From Dyadobacter linearis (lineage in GTDB: Bacteria > Bacteroidota > Bacteroidia > Cytophagales > Spirosomataceae), in NCBI RefSeq assembly GCF_907165045.1, contig NZ_CAJRAU010000004.1, positions 372,001 through 436,000 on the forward strand: DNA of 64,000 nucleotides, in the 5' to 3' direction. Shown piece by piece: positions 43,484 to 52,587 of this stretch. The notes beneath the pieces were generated by a model. The model was not told the origin of the DNA and did no database searches. It was given only the letters and a program-made list of their open reading frames with translations. Within the stretch, counting starts at the first letter, position 1, and the number at the start of each line of letters is the position of its first letter. The translations under genes and the position numbers were made by a program.

Positions 43484-45314
43484 AAGCACTTTTAATATCA
43501 GCAAGTATTTTATCTATATCGGAATGTTGCTGGTATTGCATTGCCGGGTTGCCCATGCGCAGCTTAGGCTTGTGCCGCTGGGTGAGGGAGATTACGAAGA
43601 AGAGGTTTTAGAAAACCGCACATTAAGGACGGAGGTACTTTCGCTTCCTTTTTTCGATGATTTTTCTACTACAAGAACTGCCTCGCCGGACACCCGCTAC
43701 TGGCTTGCAGGAAGTGGTGTGTACATTAATAACTCCCTCGCAACTTCGCAGCCATCGCGCAATATCGCTACATTCGACGGGCTGAATGCGCGCGGGGTTC
43801 CTTACAATCTCGTCAATCCACTAGGCCAGGACTTTACGGATACACTTACATCTCAGCCCATTAACATCGCAGGAAGAAGTGCGGCTGATTCTATCTATCT
43901 TAGCTTTTACTGGTCGGCGAAAGGACTGGGAGAATTACCTGATTCCAGCGATTACCTAAGTCTTGAGTTGTTAAATCGAAACAATGAGTGGACAACTATC
44001 TGGACTCAAAACGGGTTTGAGGCAGATACGTTATTCAGTCAGGAGTTTATTAAGATTTCAGACGCACTCTATCTGCACGGTGCATTCCAATTCAGGTTCA
44101 GATCCTATGGACGTGGCTCGGGTCCGTTTGATACCTGGCATCTGGACTATGTGTATATCAATACAAAACGTTCAGTCCGCCAGCCTTACATTTTTGATGT
44201 AGCGACCAGAAAACCGGTTTCTCAGTTCCTGAAAACATACACAGCAATGCCACTAAGGCAATATCTGGTCAAACCCGCAGCGCTTATCGCGGATTCGGTG
44301 AGTACAGATATTGTCAATCATTTCAATAATTTTAATATCCTCACCAGCACATTTACACTAACCGATGAGCGCACCGGAAAAGAATTGCAGCGAAACGTGC
44401 AGCGATCAATCTATGTAGAATCCCTGAAATCAAAGGCTCTGCAAGTGAAGCTCAATGTTCCTGTAATACCCACTGGGATAGATAGTATTAGTCTGGTGAG
44501 CCGCTTTTTTCTAACCACCACCGATTCGATTCCAAACCTTGGTTTGAAAAACAACGACACGATTGTTTCAAGAACTACCCTGAAAGATTACTTCGCATTC
44601 GACGACGGAAGTGCTGAATATGGTGTTCAGGTTAATCAAAAGTTAGGTAGGGTAGCAGTGCGCTATATTCTTTCCAAGCCGGATACGATTGGCGGCGTCC
44701 GACTTGCTATTGTTCCTTTCAACAAGGATATTGCAGGTCAAAGTTTTAACATTCAGATTCTTAGCAATAAAAATGGAAAGCCTGATCAGATGCTCGGACA
44801 GCGGTCAGTTGCTGTTTCGTATACCAATAGACGCGATGGTTTTGTAGATTATAAACTGGCAGTTCCGGTTGCAGTAGCAGATACTTTTTACGTCGGCTGG
44901 AATCAGATCAATGAACAGCCAGTTACAGTGGGTTTTGACAGGAGTTCCAAGCTTGGAAAGAATCAGATATTTTATAACCTGGGTACGGAATGGGTGCAGG
45001 AAAGATCTTTGAACGGAAGCATTATGATCCGTCCGTATCTTGGCGAAAAAGCGCAAGGTGTGATCACTGGAAATGAGGAGTTGGCAACTGATCAAGTATT
45101 TTTCCCCAATCCAAATCGCGGTTCGCTGAATTGGAAGGCTGAAAATCTAAAACAAATTGATATATTTTCGAAAGAAGGGCGGCTTTTAAAAAGCGCGTTT
45201 CCGGATAAAAGTGAAAAGTCTGTTGATATCTCCCAGCTTCCTGACGGAATATATGTGATCAAAGCCTCTGACGGGAAACGATCGTTTGCACAAAAATTGT
45301 TAATTCTTAAATAG
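43458..45314 (+). CDS. Exported protein with T9SS type A sorting domain
   Basis: A 618-residue protein with a signal peptide (ending VAHAQ at about residue 35) and a C-terminal sorting domain that begins near QVFFPNPNRGSLNWKAE and ends SFAQKLLILK, with the IDIFSKEGRLL and LPDGIYVIKAS motifs. Such proteins cross the outer membrane through the T9SS encoded elsewhere in this window. The central part is beta-rich with no enzymatic motif that I recognise. The start overlaps the PASTA gene by 26 bp. A rhodanese gene follows by 21 bases. Confidence 0.82.
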   Translation: MELSNPNLKSTFNISKYFIYIGMLLVLHCRVAHAQLRLVPLGEGDYEEEVLENRTLRTEVLSLPFFDDFSTTRTASPDTRYWLAGSGVYINNSLATSQPSRNIATFDGLNARGVPYNLVNPLGQDFTDTLTSQPINIAGRSAADSIYLSFYWSAKGLGELPDSSDYLSLELLNRNNEWTTIWTQNGFEADTLFSQEFIKISDALYLHGAFQFRFRSYGRGSGPFDTWHLDYVYINTKRSVRQPYIFDVATRKPVSQFLKTYTAMPLRQYLVKPAALIADSVSTDIVNHFNNFNILTSTFTLTDERTGKELQRNVQRSIYVESLKSKALQVKLNVPVIPTGIDSISLVSRFFLTTTDSIPNLGLKNNDTIVSRTTLKDYFAFDDGSAEYGVQVNQKLGRVAVRYILSKPDTIGGVRLAIVPFNKDIAGQSFNIQILSNKNGKPDQMLGQRSVAVSYTNRRDGFVDYKLAVPVAVADTFYVGWNQINEQPVTVGFDRSSKLGKNQIFYNLGTEWVQERSLNGSIMIRPYLGEKAQGVITGNEELATDQVFFPNPNRGSLNWKAENLKQIDIFSKEGRLLKSAFPDKSEKSVDISQLPDGIYVIKASDGKRSFAQKLLILK

Positions 45315-45335
45315 CTTACAGAAAACTACCTGACA

Positions 45336-45635
45336 ATGGATATTACAGTTGAAGAATTAAAGAAGAGATTGGATGACGGGGAAGACCTGCATTTCTATGA
45401 TGTTCGCGAAGAGCATGAATATGAGGAAGATAACCTCGGTGCTACTCTGATTCCACTCGGTGAATTACCGGATCGTTTAGAAGAACTGGAACCACTGAAA
45501 AATGAGGAGATCATTATTCATTGCCGCTCCGGCGCCAGAAGTGGTAAAGCTGCCAAATTTCTTGAATCACAGGGCTTCACGAATACCCGCAATGTAGTTG
45601 GAGGTATCCTGGCATTCCGCGAGCTGGAAGATTAA
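45336..45635 (+). CDS. Rhodanese-like domain protein
   Basis: A 99-residue single-domain rhodanese (sulfurtransferase-like). The active Cys is in IIHCRSGARSGKAA and the fold's start is DLHFYDVREEHEYEEDNLG. Likely moves sulfane sulfur or acts in redox signalling; partner unknown. It is downstream of the T9SS cargo gene and ends at a bidirectional terminator with miaA. Confidence 0.9.
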   Translation: MDITVEELKKRLDDGEDLHFYDVREEHEYEEDNLGATLIPLGELPDRLEELEPLKNEEIIIHCRSGARSGKAAKFLESQGFTNTRNVVGGILAFRELED

Positions 45636-45638
45636 AGT

Positions 45639-45669
45639 AAAAGCCCATTTTCTACGAGAATGGGCTTTT
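45639..45669. terminator. Bidirectional terminator between the rhodanese gene and miaA
   Basis: AAAAGCCCATT pairs with AATGGGCTTTT with about a 9-base loop and A/T tails on both sides. Confidence 0.75.
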
Positions 45670-45674
45670 TGTTT

Positions 45675-46592
45675 TTAAATAGCGAGTTCGGCTTTAATGA
45701 AGTGAAGTATCTGATCATAATCTTCCACATCAAACCATTCAAAATTTCCCTGGTGCCGGAACCACGTTAGCTGCCTCTTTGCGTATCTTCTTGAATTCTG
45801 TTTTAAAACCCGGATCATTTCCTCTTCATCATAATTTCCGTCCAGGTACTCAAAAACTTCCTTGTAACCCACCGTTTGCAACGCCTGGTGCGATTTGAAC
45901 TCGCTCAGCCCTCGTACTTCTTCCACCAGCCCATCATTCAGCATATTGTCTATTCTGGTGTCAATCCGTTGATATAGTTCTGCACGGTCACGATTTACGG
46001 CAATACAAACTGGATTGAAGTCTCGCTCTTTTTTATTTTCCAGTCTATATTGACTGATCGGTTTACCCGTAGTTTTGTAAACTTCGAGCGCCCTCAGAAC
46101 ACGCTGCGGATTAGAAGTTTCGCTTGATTGAAAAAAAACCGGATCCACCGTTTCGAGCTCCTTTCTTAATACCTCCAAACCTTCATTTTGAAGTCTTTCT
46201 GTTAAAGATTCCCGTAAGCCAGGCGCGGGAATAGGTAATTCGTCAAGACCCTCGAGTAGTGCTTTAATGTAAAATCCGGAACCGCCGGTCAGTATTACGT
46301 AATCGAGCGTTTCAAAGAGTGAATCCAGCAGCGACAGGCAATCCCGTTCAAAATCGCCGGCGCTGTAAGTTTGGGTTATTGAATGCGAGTTAATGAAATG
46401 ATGTGGCGCTTCACTCAACTCCTGGGCCGATGGTTTCGCAGTGCCGATATTGAGTTCTCTAAAAAATTGGCGGGAGTCGGCGGATATTATTTCTGTCTTT
46501 AAGTCGTTTGCTAATTCAATTGAAAGTGCGGTTTTACCCACAGCGGTCGGACCGGCAATTACGATGAGTTTTTTCTTTTTACTATTTGGCAT
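45675..46592 (-). CDS. miaA: tRNA dimethylallyltransferase
   Basis: A 305-residue enzyme that adds a dimethylallyl group to A37 of tRNAs reading UNN codons. The P-loop is GPTAVGKTAL, with SADSRQFFRELNIGTAKPS, and FLTGGSGFYIKALLEGLDELP-type substrate motifs. I start at the ATG at 46592 (MPNSKKKKLIVIAG); the frame is open to 46646 but extra residues look non-coding. The poly-lysine start is normal for this group. Confidence 0.95.
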   Translation of the reverse strand: MPNSKKKKLIVIAGPTAVGKTALSIELANDLKTEIISADSRQFFRELNIGTAKPSAQELSEAPHHFINSHSITQTYSAGDFERDCLSLLDSLFETLDYVILTGGSGFYIKALLEGLDELPIPAPGLRESLTERLQNEGLEVLRKELETVDPVFFQSSETSNPQRVLRALEVYKTTGKPISQYRLENKKERDFNPVCIAVNRDRAELYQRIDTRIDNMLNDGLVEEVRGLSEFKSHQALQTVGYKEVFEYLDGNYDEEEMIRVLKQNSRRYAKRQLTWFRHQGNFEWFDVEDYDQILHFIKAELAI

Positions 46593-46724
46593 TTCCAAAA
46601 AGGAATAATGGTTTTTTTTATATAATTTATGCGTTAAACGACTCAACAGGCATCATTCCCGAGACTCTGTGCGTATATGTTATCACATTTCTATTTCAGT
46701 TCACAATTTAAACGTTGACAAATT

Positions 46725-47318
46725 ATGTTAAAAAAATTATTACTATTTGCCTGGATAGGATCAGTCGCTCTATTTACGAGCAGCTGCGAGGGGCCTGAGG
46801 GACCGCAGGGTGAGGTTGGTCCGCAAGGAGTAGCAGGTCCAGCCGGGCCAGCGGGTCCAGCTGGGCAGGATGGTCAGGGCGGCGGCGGTGGCGCAGGCTC
46901 TATCATCGCTTTCATGGGCGAAATAGAAACCGATACAGCAGGCAATGTAGTAGTTGGTGATACAGCATTCTTTTCAGAATTCACGGACGAGGAGGTAGCA
47001 AGCGTGGAAAAAGGTGCATTTCAGGTTTATATCAAGGATGATGGTGGCTACTTCCCAATCCCCGGTACTGTGTTATTTGAAGACGAGGCTATCAGTTACA
47101 GTTATTATTATGTAGTTGAAGGCAACGGGCTCTATTTCCCGATCTTCCGTACCTCAAATGCAAAGGTGAGACAACGTACTTTCGAGGAGATCCGGGTATT
47201 GGTTATGCCTGCGTTAAATTTGGGTAAGGAGAATGCTAAAATAAATTGGAAGAACTACGACGAGGCTGTTAAGGCATTAGGACTTTCAGAGTCGGATGTA
47301 AAAGTGATCCGCAAGTAA
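46725..47318 (+). CDS. Lipoprotein with collagen-like repeat
   Basis: A 197-residue lipoprotein. The lipobox ends at Cys21 (VALFTSSCEG) and is followed at once by ten Gly-X-Y triplets (residues about 23-52), then a glycine run and a globular C-terminal domain starting at SIIAFMGEIETDT. The collagen-like stretch could make a trimeric stalk that carries the C-terminal domain away from the membrane. I do not recognise the C-terminal domain. It ends at a shared terminator. Confidence 0.7.
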   Translation: MLKKLLLFAWIGSVALFTSSCEGPEGPQGEVGPQGVAGPAGPAGPAGQDGQGGGGGAGSIIAFMGEIETDTAGNVVVGDTAFFSEFTDEEVASVEKGAFQVYIKDDGGYFPIPGTVLFEDEAISYSYYYVVEGNGLYFPIFRTSNAKVRQRTFEEIRVLVMPALNLGKENAKINWKNYDEAVKALGLSESDVKVIRK

Positions 47319-47371
47319 TAGCTGGAAAGTTCGAGATAGTTAGATCAATTTCCGGTATTGTAAGCAGCTAT

Positions 47372-47407
47372 AAAAAATCCCCGCTGGAATGCCAGCGGGG
47401 ATTTTTT
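47372..47407. terminator. Bidirectional terminator before gldN
   Basis: AAAAAATCCCCGCTGG pairs with CCAGCGGGGATTTTTT around AATG, a 16-bp perfect stem between convergent genes. Confidence 0.9.
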
Positions 47408-47433
47408 GGTATTAACTTGTAAGCTTTGAAATC

Positions 47434-48495
47434 TTAGTATTCCCAAAGACCATGTTCAAGCTCCATCAACTCTTGTTCGTAGTTAAGAGACTTGATCAAA
47501 GCTTCTTTCTGACCATCGTAAATGTCTAAAAACGCCTCATCGCTAGCATTTGAAAATTTGGTGATCCTTCCGTAAAACAGGCGAAGATCGAACGCGTCAG
47601 CCAGATTTTTGTTCTGTGCCGTATTATGCGTGTTGTACCAGATATACTTTTTAGGATCGCTTCTAAAAAGCCTCTCAACATCTTTGTATTTGAACGAAGC
47701 AACCGGAATTTCGAGGCCAGTCGCCGTTTGTTCAGATGGAAGGATGATGGTCAGAGACTGTATATCATTGTAAAGACGTGATCTCTTTTTGTCAAAAGTC
47801 CAATCTTCCTTGATCTCGATGATGCTCAACTGATTCGGAAAATACTCCTCCTCAATTCCGCCTACCTCACCAAAAGTAGAGTCGATCTTAGGTTGTTCAA
47901 CGACAGGAGCTTCTTCTGTTTTCGCTACCTGCGTATCTTTCGCACCTTTTTTTGTAGTCTTTTTCTTAGGTGGACCCCAGCCATCATCTTCTACGACCTC
48001 CTCTTTCTTAGGGTCTTTTTTGGCTGTATTACCCCAGCCGTCATCCGCTGTCTGAGTTTGCTTCGCAGCATCCGGCTTTGGTTTTCCGCCCCATCCGTCA
48101 TCTGTCTTAACTGGTTCACCAAAACCGGCAGCTATTTCTTCCTCCGACAAACCAGCGGTCTGATTCGGAATCACCATGCGCTTATGCAGCTCCCCGCCAC
48201 CTATTTTAGTTGCGCAAGAATCATTTGTATATGCATCGATAAGACCTGCTTTCGCAGCATCCAGCAGATAGCGTGTAATCTCGTTATTCTTAGAGAACAT
48301 GGAAATGTTCTGCTTTTCTTTGAGATCCACCCTTCTCCACAGCGTTCTTTTCATCATCACATCGCCATCTGCGATAGGTCGGGACGAGAAAGAATTAGCA
48401 GTTGAATCTTCCTTCTCCTGTGCAAATGCAACACCAGTTCCAATGGACAGGGATAGTATAGACCATGCAATCGTTTTTCCATTCATTCTTCTCAT
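47434..48495 (-). CDS. gldN: Gliding motility/T9SS protein GldN
   Basis: A 353-residue periplasmic protein with a signal peptide (SIGTGVAFAQ). GldN (PorN) forms rings with the GldK lipoprotein on the inner face of the outer membrane. The conserved N- and C-terminal thirds read PIADGDVMMKRTLWRRVDL and YFPNQLSIIEIKEDWTFDK. Between them is a low-complexity Lys/Thr/Pro segment with three DDGWG motifs at 19-residue spacing (about residues 132-174), absent from canonical members as far as I recall. The start is chosen at 48495 (48486 is an alternative). Confidence 0.88.
   Translation of the reverse strand: MRRMNGKTIAWSILSLSIGTGVAFAQEKEDSTANSFSSRPIADGDVMMKRTLWRRVDLKEKQNISMFSKNNEITRYLLDAAKAGLIDAYTNDSCATKIGGGELHKRMVIPNQTAGLSEEEIAAGFGEPVKTDDGWGGKPKPDAAKQTQTADDGWGNTAKKDPKKEEVVEDDGWGPPKKKTTKKGAKDTQVAKTEEAPVVEQPKIDSTFGEVGGIEEEYFPNQLSIIEIKEDWTFDKKRSRLYNDIQSLTIILPSEQTATGLEIPVASFKYKDVERLFRSDPKKYIWYNTHNTAQNKNLADAFDLRLFYGRITKFSNASDEAFLDIYDGQKEALIKSLNYEQELMELEHGLWEY
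47974..48102 (-). repeat. Three-copy DDGWG repeat in gldN
   Basis: DDGWG occurs at about residues 132, 151 and 170 of GldN, exactly 19 residues (57 bp) apart, with variable K/T/A-rich spacers between. This is a tandem protein repeat in a normally compact protein. Confidence 0.7.
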
Positions 48496-48541
48496 ATCAT
48501 GCAAGAGGTTGTATTGTCCAAAAAACGACAAAAAGTGATTA

Positions 48542-50134
48542 TTAGTATAGTGTAACTGTCCTGTTTTGAGTACCCATTTCCACTTCATTTATAGCGCCTT
48601 TAAAATTCTGACGCTCAACCTTGAGGATCGTAATAACGTAGCGATCACCTGGCTGTGCCTGTTGGGCTAGGGAAGATATTGATCCACCACCACCTCGCAA
48701 TGTTACACCATTAATACGACGGGTTCCGCGGGCAAGGGAAACCTCCACTTCTGAAACCCTGAACTTAGCATCTTCCGGCGAAAAGTTCTTGAAGCTTTCG
48801 TCAGGTATTGCTACAACCTGAATACTTCTCGTTCCACTTGCAGGAGCCCCACGTCTTTCGTCAAAAGCAGCGCCATTAACACGTACTTCTAAAGAGGGCT
48901 TAGGCACTTTATTAACTCTGAAAGGTTCTGATCCTAAAACGTTGCCGCCATTGCTAACCGTAATATTCAATTGGGCTCTACTAGGTACGATTGTGAATTT
49001 CCCTTTTTGTCCGCTCTGAATAATTTCTCCTCCATCTGTTGAGAAGCTAGGTGCCCAAAGTGCACCCAATGCCGGGCTTTGGATACTCAATTTATTTGCA
49101 CAACCCAGATAAAGTGGAGGCAATGTTCCTGTCTCAATCTGGTAAGTTGGCTTCACGACGAAATATTCCTGATTCATCGTATAAGTAGTATCTCTGCCTG
49201 ATGGAGTCGGGATCGTGATCCGCGCCTGCAATTCTCTTTTTACAATTCCTTCTGCATTATAACCTCCGCCTTGCGCAGTGAATTCTATCAAACCGATACC
49301 GTTTTCAACTTTAACGGGAGAGCCGTTGAGACTCATTCTAGGCGTGATACCACTTGCAGAAGCTGCGATAAACATCTGGCCTTTAAATTTGGTACCGGCT
49401 ACAACAGTCTTGGCATCTGCACTGACCATCGCAAGTACTCTGTCAAACTTAACATCAGCCGCACCTACTTTACTTGCCAGATAGTTAAGCACTTCACCTT
49501 CCATCCGGCGAATATCAGTTTGCTTCTGACTCAAAACTGCCAATGCAGCTGCAACGGGAGTCGACTCAAAGTTTAATTCGGCAAAGTCCTTATTTCTCTG
49601 CTCTCTGTTACCCTTTACACTTGGATCTTCTCTGCCGTCCATAGCCAGCATCTGAAATTTATTAGGAGATAGCTGATTCATCTGTGCAGTGTATCCATTC
49701 AGGCGTTGCTGCAAGCCGTAAGCTTTTCCTTTTTTCCCTGTGGCAATCATTAACTGACCAACTTTGGATTCTTCCTGAGGGTTTTTAATTCCACCTTCCT
49801 CATTCAGCCCGCTGCCGGCTTCATTAATAATCTGTTGTTTCAAAGTGTTGATTTCATTTGTAATATCAGCAGTAACCTTGCGTACTTCTTCGGCTTGCTT
49901 AATGACCGCAACGTCAGCTGACCGGTTTCCCGCTTTTTCAACAGCTGCTTTGATTTTAAGTACAGTTTCCTGGTTTATTTTATTAGCTGCTCCGGAGGAT
50001 AGTTCCAAAGAATTGTTCAGAAGAATGAATTTTTCTATGATGGCTGAACTAACCTGCAATGCGAGCATTGCAGTAAGTACCAGGTACATCATGCCAATCA
50101 TCTTTTGACGGGGTGTTTCTTTTCCACCTGCCAT
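48542..50134 (-). CDS. gldM: Gliding motility/T9SS protein GldM
   Basis: A 530-residue inner-membrane protein with one N-terminal helix (MIGMMYLVLTAMLALQVSS) and a large periplasmic part of stacked beta domains. Arg9 in ETPRQKM corresponds to the motor-relevant basic residue known in the F. johnsoniae protein. With GldL it forms the PMF-driven motor powering T9SS and gliding. It lies 97 bases after gldL, and gldN follows 46 bases after its stop. Confidence 0.93.
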   Translation of the reverse strand: MAGGKETPRQKMIGMMYLVLTAMLALQVSSAIIEKFILLNNSLELSSGAANKINQETVLKIKAAVEKAGNRSADVAVIKQAEEVRKVTADITNEINTLKQQIINEAGSGLNEEGGIKNPQEESKVGQLMIATGKKGKAYGLQQRLNGYTAQMNQLSPNKFQMLAMDGREDPSVKGNREQRNKDFAELNFESTPVAAALAVLSQKQTDIRRMEGEVLNYLASKVGAADVKFDRVLAMVSADAKTVVAGTKFKGQMFIAASASGITPRMSLNGSPVKVENGIGLIEFTAQGGGYNAEGIVKRELQARITIPTPSGRDTTYTMNQEYFVVKPTYQIETGTLPPLYLGCANKLSIQSPALGALWAPSFSTDGGEIIQSGQKGKFTIVPSRAQLNITVSNGGNVLGSEPFRVNKVPKPSLEVRVNGAAFDERRGAPASGTRSIQVVAIPDESFKNFSPEDAKFRVSEVEVSLARGTRRINGVTLRGGGGSISSLAQQAQPGDRYVITILKVERQNFKGAINEVEMGTQNRTVTLY

Positions 50135-50231
50135 ATTGTTCAGTAATCAGTTATCTGTGATTGAATAATTTGATGATAACAAACAATTAATAATTCACTC
50201 AGAGGATTTACTATCGCTTGTTAGGGACTAA

Positions 50232-51047
50232 TCAGGCATTTCCGCCACGCATTGCTGTGAGCATATTGCCATAAATGCCATTCAGGGACGAAATATTCGT
50301 CGTTAGTTTTGACATTTCATTTTTAAATACTTGTGATTCTTTGGTAGCGTCAGCCATATTTTCCATCGCTGCTGTCAGATTACCATAAAATGCATTCATC
50401 GCTTTCAAATGCTTGGTAGTATCCTGCAATTCAAGCTCATAAACCGCATTCAATGCGCCCATGTTCTTAGTGATTTGCTGAAACTGGTCACGGTAAGATT
50501 GCGCATCTTTCGTAGCATCTGCCATCGAAGACATTGCATTGATCGCAACACCATAAGATTTGTTCATGTCGCTGATCGCAGTTGAAGCACTTTTCACATT
50601 TCTTGCGTAATCATTAGTAGCAACAGTTGCATCGGTAAGATCTGTTATTTTGCCAACTGTGTCAGACAGGTTTCTGAATCCTTTACCAAGACTATCGAAA
50701 ACGTCAGGAGAAAGCTTCGCGTTGTCAAGCATGTTGTCAAGCTTCGCTGTAATGTTGCTGCTTTGTGTTGAACCGCGAGTGATTGCGGGTCCGTTGTAAT
50801 CGTCTGAAAGCTCAGGATAAACACGGGTCCAGTCCGGATCCCTGTCACTCGATTGAGTTAAGGTTTGAAGCGCATAAAGTAAAAATATGATTACCTCTGT
50901 TCCAAGACCTGCTGTAAGCATCTCGCTACCTCCATCCCAGTGTTGAATTTTAAATAATGCCCCCATAATTACAACGGCAGCACCTGCACTATATATTGTT
51001 GGTACTAGTTTATCCCAAAAAAAATTAGGTCCGCTATTCTTAGCCAT
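50232..51047 (-). CDS. gldL: Gliding motility/T9SS protein GldL
   Basis: A 271-residue protein with two N-terminal membrane helices and a long cytoplasmic helical region. Glu51, in the second helix (GLGTEVIIFLLYAL), is the likely equivalent of the conserved membrane glutamate needed for motor activity. With GldM it makes the 5:2 motor known from this family. A terminator-like hairpin at 51117-51153 lies between it and gldK. Confidence 0.94.
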   Translation of the reverse strand: MAKNSGPNFFWDKLVPTIYSAGAAVVIMGALFKIQHWDGGSEMLTAGLGTEVIIFLLYALQTLTQSSDRDPDWTRVYPELSDDYNGPAITRGSTQSSNITAKLDNMLDNAKLSPDVFDSLGKGFRNLSDTVGKITDLTDATVATNDYARNVKSASTAISDMNKSYGVAINAMSSMADATKDAQSYRDQFQQITKNMGALNAVYELELQDTTKHLKAMNAFYGNLTAAMENMADATKESQVFKNEMSKLTTNISSLNGIYGNMLTAMRGGNA

Positions 51048-51116
51048 ACGAATTGAAATCGGTTACAGTGAAAAATTTGATATTAATAAAGTGTTATTTG
51101 ATTTTGAAGAGATCGT

Positions 51117-51153
51117 AAAAAAGAAGCAGAGTATCGAAACGCTGCTTCTTTTT
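51117..51153 (-). terminator. Hairpin between gldK and gldL
   Basis: AAAAAGAAGCAG pairs with CTGCTTCTTTTT over a 12-base loop, followed on the minus strand by T. It lies 15 bases past the gldK stop and 70 bases before the gldL start, so it would cut part of the transcripts inside the operon. Confidence 0.7.
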
Positions 51154-51168
51154 ATCTGGAATTTCATA

Positions 51169-52242
51169 CTAGCGACGACGGGCACGGGCACCTCCTCGGT
51201 CGTTTACATTATCCATTACACAGCGGAAGCCAATAAATGCGCGGCGCTCAGTTTCATATTCGAATGTCCTGGTGCCTGTTTGCAGGTAGTAAGCAATGTC
51301 TTTCCATGAACCACCTTTAACAACCTTGCGAGGTTCATCAGGATTATCATATTCGGGGTTCATATCCCAAACGATAGCAGTTGCGTTGTCAGTATAAGCA
51401 TCCGAAGTCCATTCTGCTACGTTTCCAGCCATATTGTAAAGCCCGAAATCGTTTGGATTGTATGCATTAGCAGGACCGGTGTAAGGATAACCATCAGCGT
51501 CATAATTTCCGCGCTGCGGTTTGAAGTTTGCAAGGAAACATCCTTTTGCATTCATAGTATAAGGATTTCCCCAGGGATACTTAGCAACCGCCCGTCCACC
51601 GCGAGCAGCCCATTCCCATTCAGCTTCTGATGGAAGACGGAAACCAGTCGAGTTAAACTGACCTTCTTTATTTTGAAAATCGTGCAAGAGATTAGTTCTC
51701 CATTTCGAAAAGTACTGAGCTCCCAGCCAGCTTACGCCAACAACAGGATAAGTATCGAAACCAGGATGCTGATAATAGTATTCTACAAAGGGATCTCCAT
51801 TTGAATAAGCGAAGTCTTTCTTCCAAACCGTTGTATCAGGATAATACTTGGTCATAATCTCTTCTTCTCCAAGTACGGAAACAGAATCAACCAAAAGTGC
51901 ATTCACGAACTGGCGGTATTCGTTATTAGTGATCTCAGTATCATCCATATAGAACGAACTGATCGTCACCCGCCTGTTCATATTGTTCATAGATGAGGCA
52001 ATATCTTCGTCAGCCTGACCCATTATAAAAGAACCGGATGGAATAACCACCATACCCGCCGGTGTAGTTTGTTTAAAGCCTTTTCTGGCTGTTGCTGTTA
52101 TTTCTCCATTTGAAATACCGCTTTCTTCTTGTCCGCCCTTGCCAAACTTACTTTTGATAAATCCGCAACTCTGCATGAGCATAAGAGCGGCTATCAAAAG
52201 CAGACTTTTGACTCCATCCCGATAGAACACTTTCACATTCAT
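51169..52242 (-). CDS. gldK: Gliding motility lipoprotein GldK
   Basis: A 357-residue outer-membrane lipoprotein with a lipobox (LMLMQSC) and a formylglycine-generating-enzyme-like fold (VVIPSGSFIMGQADED, FRLPSEAEWEWAARGG, WGNPYTMNAKGC, MAGNVAEWTSDA). It has no Cys pair of a functional FGE, as known for GldK/PorK, and builds rings with GldN. I start at the ATG at 52242; the frame is open to 52320 but those residues precede the signal peptide. Confidence 0.92.
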   Translation of the reverse strand: MNVKVFYRDGVKSLLLIAALMLMQSCGFIKSKFGKGGQEESGISNGEITATARKGFKQTTPAGMVVIPSGSFIMGQADEDIASSMNNMNRRVTISSFYMDDTEITNNEYRQFVNALLVDSVSVLGEEEIMTKYYPDTTVWKKDFAYSNGDPFVEYYYQHPGFDTYPVVGVSWLGAQYFSKWRTNLLHDFQNKEGQFNSTGFRLPSEAEWEWAARGGRAVAKYPWGNPYTMNAKGCFLANFKPQRGNYDADGYPYTGPANAYNPNDFGLYNMAGNVAEWTSDAYTDNATAIVWDMNPEYDNPDEPRKVVKGGSWKDIAYYLQTGTRTFEYETERRAFIGFRCVMDNVNDRGGARARRR

Positions 52243-52587
52243 AGTGGTTTTGTAAAATTTGAGTATAAACTGTAGCCTAAAAACGCCGGCTAATGCTATA
52301 AAGTATAATTGAAAAAACAAAAAACTAATCTAAAAAAGGCACTGTTCAGCCGGACAGGAAACTCTAAATTGTGCCCGGAAGCTGCTGAATTCAGTTAATC
52401 ATCGACTTAACGTATTGAAAATGCGAATTGGTATGCAGGTCGACGATTTTACAAATATAAATTAAAGTTTCACAAACTGCTTGTGCCGAGCAAACTACCA
52501 TTTAGGAAAATACCAAGTTTAACCCAGCTCATGTTGATTTATTGCTAGCCTGTAATTGAATATTACAAACTTTTCCGGTTTGAGCGA
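52243..52587. other. 345-base intergenic region between gldK and the PorP/SprF gene
   Basis: No gene seen. It is AT-rich and holds a minus-strand TATATTTG at 52452-52459, so gldK may have a promoter separate from the PorP/SprF gene upstream. Confidence 0.5.
52452..52459 (-). promoter_or_regulatory. Putative -7 element for gldK
   Basis: The minus strand reads TATATTTG, an exact match, with about 200 bases to the gldK ATG. The nearest TTTG is only 13 bases upstream, shorter than normal spacing. Confidence 0.3.
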
